This document shows, piece after piece, positions 58,160 to 64,000 of a stretch of DNA of 64,000 nt. The notes below the pieces were generated by a model. That model saw only the letters and a list, made by a program, of their open reading frames with translations. It had not been told where the DNA came from and did not search any database. Origin of the DNA: Lumbricus rubellus (Eukaryota > Annelida > Clitellata > Crassiclitellata > Lumbricidae); the NCBI GenBank assembly GCA_945859605.1, contig OX243822.1, forward strand, positions 15,159,219-15,223,218, in the 5' to 3' direction. Numbering within the stretch: position 1 is the stretch's first letter; each line of letters begins with the position of its first letter. The position numbers and the translations under genes are program-made.

Positions 58160-58637
58160 TCAGCAGTTCTTGAACATATCGCAGATGAGTCTCTCAACCG
58201 TGACGCAACTTCCGATCGATGCTCTGAAGAAGACCGTTTCGATGACCCGTGGACTGATGGCCTTGAGGACGGGCAGCAGCAGCAGCAGCTTACCGAAGCG
58301 GAACTTATTGGTGGGGTATTGTTGCATCGTGTGGTCACGCAGCATCACCTGCGCCTGGTCCTGAAGGTCCTCGATCTGCGTAGAGTCACGTAGTTCACAC
58401 AGCTCTGCAACGAAAATACGACGACGACGACAATGTTATTGTTATCATTATCATCAAAAGGTTACTGTAACAGAGGGTAGGGACGTAACTAAGCTAAAAC
58501 TCCTAAAGCGTGCTTAACATCTCAGTCCCACTGTAATTATAGGCACGCAGTCGATGATGATGTTGTTGTTGTTGTTGATGCTTCTGATGATGATGTTGTT
58601 GTTGTTTTGGTGATGTTGTTTTTGATGATGATGATGT

Positions 58638-58676
<39 letters not shown>

Positions 58677-58692
58677 CGACGACGACGACGAC

Positions 58693-58733
<41 letters not shown>

Positions 58734-61700
58734 CGACGATGACGACGAAGACGATGATGATGCTGCTGCTGCTGATGATAATGATGATAATAATGATGAG
58801 GACTAAGAACAATCGTCGTCGTCGTCTTCATCATCACCACCAACAACACCCTCCCAATCGACGTCGTCGTCGTCGTTGTCTGACCTGCTTTGAAGAGCGT
58901 GATTGCCTTCAGACAAGTGTACTCAGTGGAGTCGACCTTCAATGAATTGAATCTACTGATTATCTGCTGCATCGTCCTCAGCTGACCGACAATCCTCGCT
59001 CCACCCTCCTCCACAGGTGATGACGACGAAGACTTCCCATCGCAACCGGATCCGGAAGTCGATCCAACGCCACCACTGCCGCCACTCCCATGCGAACCAG
59101 TCGCCGCTGGAATGGTCACTGATGGAAAAGGACAGAGAAGAAAAGGATGAATTAATCAGCAGCAGCATTATGATAGTCATCTCCATCATCATTACCATAA
59201 TAAATTCATAATAATCGTCAGTTTAATCGTCATAATCATCATCCATTACCTCCTTCTCATCATCATCATCATCATCATCGTCATTGTCGTCGTCATGATC
59301 ATGATCATCATCATCGTCGTCGTCGTCGTCATCGTCATCGTCGTCGTCATGATCATCATATTTATCGTCATCTTCTTCATCATCTTCACCTTCATCACTA
59401 AATAATGGCATTAATGACAACAACGATGTTTCTTCTGATGATGAATATCATAATGATGATGCTGACGACAATGGCTAAAACAACAACAATAACAAGAACG
59501 AAAATGATAACGACGACGATCATGACGACGACGACGGCGTCTCATGAATGTATTGACAACAATGGTTACCATAGCTCGCGACGATAGCGAAATTTGCTAA
59601 AACAACTACAACACCAACAGCAACGAAGAAACTGATGATTATGACGACGACAACGACAACGTAATGATGACGTAGGCGGTCATCTTACCATGATCGAGTG
59701 GAATGGCCCACTGTGCGGCAGTGATGAGGAACAGCTCACTCCACGACTCTTCCAGAAGGATGGCCTGATCCCGGAACGGAAGTCGTACGAAGGACGGGAT
59801 GTTCTTGGCCCAGCCGACGCAGAAGAGCAACAGTCGGGCAGCCGTCTCAGCGAGGTTCTCCGTAAGGTAGACCGGAAGTTGGGGGTCCAGCTGAAGTTGC
59901 TTGCTGTAGTAGACGCCGAAGGCCGTGGAGGCCATTCCAGGGTGGTGGTGATGGTGGTGGTGAATGGCCGGGGGTGGGGGAGGAGGTGGGGCGGAGATGC
60001 GGGGAGCGGCGAAGGGTACGCCGAAGAAGCCGGCCGGTAGGGGGACGGTCAGCTGGTGGTGGGAAGGGTGGAGGAGGGGCGCCATCTTGGACGAGTCACC
60101 AAGGTAGACTGAAAAGAGATGGACAGTGTGGTGTCAGGCATACTCAGTTATAGATACAATATATCATCTTTGTTTTTCATCATCGTCATCACCACCACCA
60201 TCACAATTATCTTTCTCATCGACATCGTCACCATTGTCTTCGTCGTCACCATAACTTAAGTATCGTCATCATCACCATCGTCATCAAAAACATCATTATG
60301 ATCATCGTCATCGTCGTCAACACCATCATAATTATCTCCATCATCGTCATCGTCGCCATTGTCATTCCATTCTTGTTCTTATTCGCGTTCGTATAGTTTT
60401 GTTCTTCGTTGAGTTATAATATACTGCAGAGCTTTAAATTTATATAGTTATAAGATGTCCAGTTACACAAAGAGAGGGGGACATTGTCGCGGTCGCCTTC
60501 ACAAGGACCAGCCGCGACATCTGGTCGCCTTCGATGCCGTTATCAACCAAACGACTTTGGCGACTTCAGAGCAAGACACCTGTTGCGAGAACACCGACGA
60601 CCCTGAAGATAGGGGTACCCAGCGGATTCGACGGGGGTCTACAATCAGGAAAGGGGAAACATTTGGCCGACCATCAAAAGTCGGCCGCGACGGACCTAGC
60701 GGCTCGCACTATCGGCTTCAAAGTGGCAATCAGCCTTTGACTGTGCCCCCATAACGAATCGTGGCGGCTGGCACTACCCCACCACGCTGAGGTATTTAAT
60801 CGCAGCATCACCTACAGTCGGGGCGCTCTCGGTATGATGACAGACACATAACATCGTCGAAGATTGAATGAACGATCATAAATCGACTAATGAAGAGAGC
60901 GGCCAAAGGACTGGCATTCTATTGAACTGATCGCCTGTGTAATCAATTATTGATATAGTATAATAACTGTCGTATAATATTAATAGTTATTAAAACCATC
61001 AAAACATCTTCTATTCGTAAGTTTGAACCTCGTGGTGCGATTCTGAGTACAAGACTAGAGTCGGCCGCGACAGACATATTGCCAGACAGACAGATAGAAG
61101 TCACCAATATAAATATTATATCCAACCGCAACAGAAGATATAGAGAGGAACAGAGAAGGAGATAAAGCCGCAGACAAACAGACACGCAGACAGAAACGCA
61201 CACAGACACAACAGACATAACGAGACATTGAGACAACCTACCATTCCCGCCATCCCTGGACATCTTCGTCTGACTGACACCACCACCAACACCAGCCTCT
61301 GCATCTTCATCATTTCGTCGTCCATCCTTCATCTTCTTCCCTCCATCCGTCCAGTCCATCGCAGCATCCGTCATCGGATCACCCATCGTCGGGTACTGAC
61401 CCTTCCTCAGCCCGACGTCCATCAATTGGAGCGCCGAGTAGGAGTGGAGGGATGCGGATGCCGTATCCATCCCTCCAACTCCACCTACTCCCACTCCGTA
61501 TCCAACTCCGAGATCGGAAGCCACTCCTCCTCCTCCCTTCTTTGGCGCTGGATAGTGATGGAAATCGCTGATTGGAAATCTGGATTAAGTGTATAAAAGA
61601 CAAGTATAACATGTGATTGATATTGATTGCGATGGAGAATCTTTGAGATTTCAATCAATTAATGAATCACTCAAAAATCAATCGACGAAAATCAATAAGC

Positions 61701-62253
61701 ATCAATCAATCAATTTAAATCAATCAAATGATGATGATGATGACGACGATGAGGATGATGACGACAGCAAATGATGACAGATGAGGATGATAATATAATG
61801 ATAACAATGGAGATGATGCAGAAGTGGATAATGACGATGACGATAATTACTAGTTTATGGAGTAATGACGTTATCTATAGAATAATATGTTACTTCTTGA
61901 ACCAATGAAACCTAATATTATGGTTACGCTGACAAAAGGCCAGAGTGGCCAGACACGTGAGAGTGTATAAGATGGTCTTCAGCCTCTGCAGTCTGCAGCG
62001 TCTACTCACCTGGGTCGATCAAGCGTTGATGGAGATGTAACAACACCAGCCTGGTCCAAGCATCTCCCTCCTCCTCCTCCTCCTCCTCCACCTCTGCCTC
62101 CTGTTGTGCTGACGCTGCCACACCTGGTGCCACCACCGCCGCCACCTCTCGCCTCCGATGAAGACAGATGGAGATCCTCTGTGGATTTACTTCCATCGGG
62201 ACTGAAGCTCTGCTGAAACGTGTAGCATCGCGGTGCCCTCTCGTGCTGAACAG
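58160..62253 (-). CDS. NR2E3-like: NR2E3-like nuclear receptor, 3' exons (5' end outside window)
   Basis: Five minus-strand exons are visible. 62,253-62,010 opens with AVQHERAPRCY, the end of a nuclear-receptor DNA-binding domain. 61,547-61,242 is low-complexity hinge. 60,108-59,689 has a His/Pro-rich hinge, then ligand-binding helices (WAKNIPSFVRLPFRDQ, LLEESWSELFL). 59,118-58,885 has ISRFNSLKVDSTEYTCLKAI. 58,404-58,160 has RFGKLLLLLPVLKAI and ends in the AF-2 region LICDMFKNC. Splice sites are canonical and the last three junctions share one phase. The ligand domain matches the NR2E3 (PNR) type, a nuclear transcription factor. The zinc-finger exons must lie beyond 62,253, most likely beyond the window. 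The phase between the first two exons does not fit my boundaries, so the hinge is uncertain. Confidence 0.8.
58555..58885. repeat. (GAT)n/(GAC)n microsatellite in NR2E3-like intron
   Basis: A long imperfect GAT/GAC/GTT array between the last two exons. Further arrays lie at 59,240-59,400 and 59,430-59,670. Poly-His, poly-Ile or poly-Met frames over them are not genes. Confidence 0.9.
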
Positions 62254-62770
62254 CTGCAGTTATAACATGGGACAAACGTATACAATACAATGCAATGCAA
62301 TACAAATATACAATACAATGCAATACAATACAATACAATGCATGATGCTGGTATGTGGTGAACGCTTGATGATTGCGATAGATGCTGGTTTATGGCTATG
62401 ATGATGATGAGGAGGAGGAGGAGGCGGAAGAAGAGGACGAGGAGGGAGATAAATGGGAGGAAAATGACGCAGAGGAGGAGAAGGAGGAGGAGGAGAAAGA
62501 GGAGGAGGAAGATAAATGGGAGAAAGAGGAAGATAAAGTTGAGGAGGAAGCAGAGGAGCAGAAGGATGAGGAGCAGAAGAAGGAGTAGGAGAAGGAGTAG
62601 GATGAGTAGGAGGAGAAGGATGAGTAGAATGAGGAGGAGAGAAAAAGGAGGAAGATTAAGAGAAGGAGGAGGAGGAGGAAGAAGAAGTGGAGGATGAGGA
62701 GGGGCTTAGACAGAGATGGAGTCGGAAGTATAGGTTAAGGAGCAGGAAGAATCAAACTGCCTAAAATAAT
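62254..62770. repeat. Low-complexity intron or upstream region
   Basis: (CAATA)n near 62,280-62,340 and a long purine tract (GAGGA)n at 62,405-62,705. No DNA-binding-domain exon of the nuclear receptor is visible. Confidence 0.7.
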
Positions 62771-62919
62771 GGCCTCGGTATATCACAATAACTTTCTAGC
62801 CAAAATAGCATGTTCCGCACTATATCGCTCACAAGAGCCTTAATTCTTTCTTCGCCAATAACATTCTTAGACATTTTCGATAATCTCTATGTCCGTGGGC
62901 AAAAAAATAATACAACACA

Positions 62920-63210
62920 TGTCGCTGACTACAATAGCCTGGCTATAAGCAATAGCTTTACTGCCAATTAACCAATTTCGATATTCTCAATGGCGAGAAA
63001 CCACATAGGCCTATCAAATCACATCCTCGTCGATCACAATAGCCTTGTTTCCTAAGATAATAGCCTCGCTATCACAAATAACTTTATCGCCAAACTCGAT
63101 ACTCTCGCTGACGAAATAATCGTCCGTCAAAATATAGCCTCGTCGCCGTCAGAATAGCCTCGTCGCCGCCGCCGCCGATCACAATAGCCTCGTCTCCGCG
63201 TCGGTGCATA
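62920..63210 (+). repeat. AATAGCCTCGTCGCC motif array, left arm
   Basis: Full or partial copies of ACAATAGCCTCGTCGCC occur about every 20-50 bases (for example 62,932, 63,036, 63,058, 63,134, 63,153 and 63,183). The motif reappears inverted at 63,475-63,690. Confidence 0.65.
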
Positions 63211-63474
63211 TAATATCATAATCGTCTGCGTGGGACCGACGTCCCGCCGGCCTTCTGTGGTTTCCCACACCAACCAATGCCCGTCAATCGGCACGAGTCG
63301 TCATCATCATCATTCGTCGTCGTCATCATCATAATCATCATTGTCAACGACTATTGGAGAAGCGGCGCAATCGTCTTATAAGATGTGGATCAGCTTTTAA
63401 TTGTCGTCGTATCACAATATCGCGTCAATTAAGTCCCGTTGACTTTCCTACTCCTTCCCCGCTTACACACTCAG

Positions 63475-63690
63475 GCGACGAGGCTATTTAGATGGCGGCG
63501 GCGAGGCTATTTATTTACTCATCAAGACCACGGATATCATCATCATCATCACCACCACCATCATCATCATCTCATTATGAGACGAGTACGATCGAGACTA
63601 TTTGCGTTGGGCGTATGCGTGGACGACGAGGCTATTTAGGCGGTGGCGGCGAGGCTATTTGGAAAGACGACGAGGCTATTTAATGCGGGA
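63475..63690 (-). repeat. GGCGACGAGGCTATTTA motif array, right arm
   Basis: Five copies of (G)GCGACGAGGCTATTT or GACGACGAGGCTATTT, the reverse complement of the left-arm motif. Between the arms lie TCATCA/TCGTCG repeats. The rest, up to 64,000, is G/C-rich with no recognised gene. Confidence 0.65.
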
Positions 63691-64000
63691 AAAATCGAGA
63701 AGTGGCCAGCGGCGGCCGACCGCCCGACCGACCGCCAACTACCAGACAGGGGGATCGGGTCCTTCTTCTTCCTCCTCCAACGTCTGTTTGTTCGCCTTCG
63801 ATCTGAACGGGTGCTAAGCCGGTCGAATTTCGCATCGAGCGAAACGAGGAATAATGGGACGGGCAAATACGACTACGGGGGCTCGCCTGAAACCGCAGAC
63901 GCCGCTCCACTATACTACATTCTTGCGCCGCCGCCATCATCACCGTACCGCTCCCGTTTCACTTAGAGGGTGTGCCGCCGCGGCCGCCGACGCTACCATC

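Noticed and set aside
58514..59119. 201-aa protein with poly-His tail
   Set aside because: Only the part up to 58,885 is a nuclear-receptor exon; the His-rich remainder is intron microsatellite read through past the GTCAGA donor.
60455..60754. 99-aa open frame in the NR2E3-like intron
   Set aside because: No recognised domain. The GTCGGCCGCGAC word inside recurs at about 61,060, suggesting a repeat. Left unannotated.

Overview
The window looks like a chromosome piece from a marine invertebrate deuterostome, most likely an echinoderm or close relative. The clues are intron-containing animal genes (a rhodopsin-class GPCR and an NR2E3-like nuclear receptor), very many GGCCTA-rich and simple-sequence stretches, tRNA-derived SINEs, LINE 3' ends, and a Ty3/gypsy element of the Gmr1 type, a group described from deuterostomes. 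The species assignment is inference.

Layout. 1-4.9 kb: non-coding DNA with LINE debris and a duplicated block around a 200-N assembly gap. 4.9-7.4 kb: a two-exon GPCR gene on the minus strand. 7.4-11.7 kb: repeats (microsatellites, a LINE 3' end, two SINEs). 11,676-28,443: a complete Polinton/Maverick (adintovirus-like) element, here called A, with 454-bp terminal inverted repeats (TIRs) and the 6-bp target duplication GTGGGT. 28.4-30.0 kb: a spacer with a SINE. 30,053-53,071: a three-level nest. A non-autonomous hAT transposon (8-bp duplication CGTTAGCC) contains a second complete Polinton, B (30,349-52,538, duplication AGTTTC). B in turn contains a 7,028-bp Gmr1-like LTR retrotransposon (36,585-43,612, duplication ATCTG, 521-bp LTRs that look identical) that splits one Polinton gene. 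53.1-58.1 kb: microsatellites and a truncated LINE. 58,160-62,253: the 3' exons of an NR2E3-like nuclear receptor on the minus strand. 62.3-64 kb: low-complexity DNA with an unexplained two-armed motif array.

The two Polintons carry the same virus-like core: a retroviral-type integrase with a chromodomain, a zinc-ribbon/phospholipase A2 protein, an FtsK/HerA packaging ATPase, a penton-like minor capsid protein, a glycine-rich hydrophobic virion protein, a degenerate dUTPase-fold protein, a DUF8207-like protein, a small basic protein with a cleavable amphipathic helix, the major capsid protein, protein-primed DNA polymerase B, an adenain-like protease, and two tandem fibre-like proteins with exchangeable heads. 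In A the block polymerase-protease-fibres points rightwards; in B the same block is inverted. Accessory genes differ: A has a 281-aa unknown gene and a SAP-NUMOD gene; B has a two-TM coiled-coil protein, a double zinc-ribbon gene, SAP repeats fused to its polymerase, and a SAP gene inside the TIRs.

The most unusual observation is that in both Polintons the integrase has no in-frame ATG before its first catalytic aspartate. Its frame opens in the -1 phase across an A-rich slippery run at the very end of the phospholipase gene, so a frameshift fusion (or splicing) is suggested. Almost every Polinton gene starts a few bases after an A/T-rich TATA/TAAA-like leader, with very short spacers, as in compact DNA viruses.
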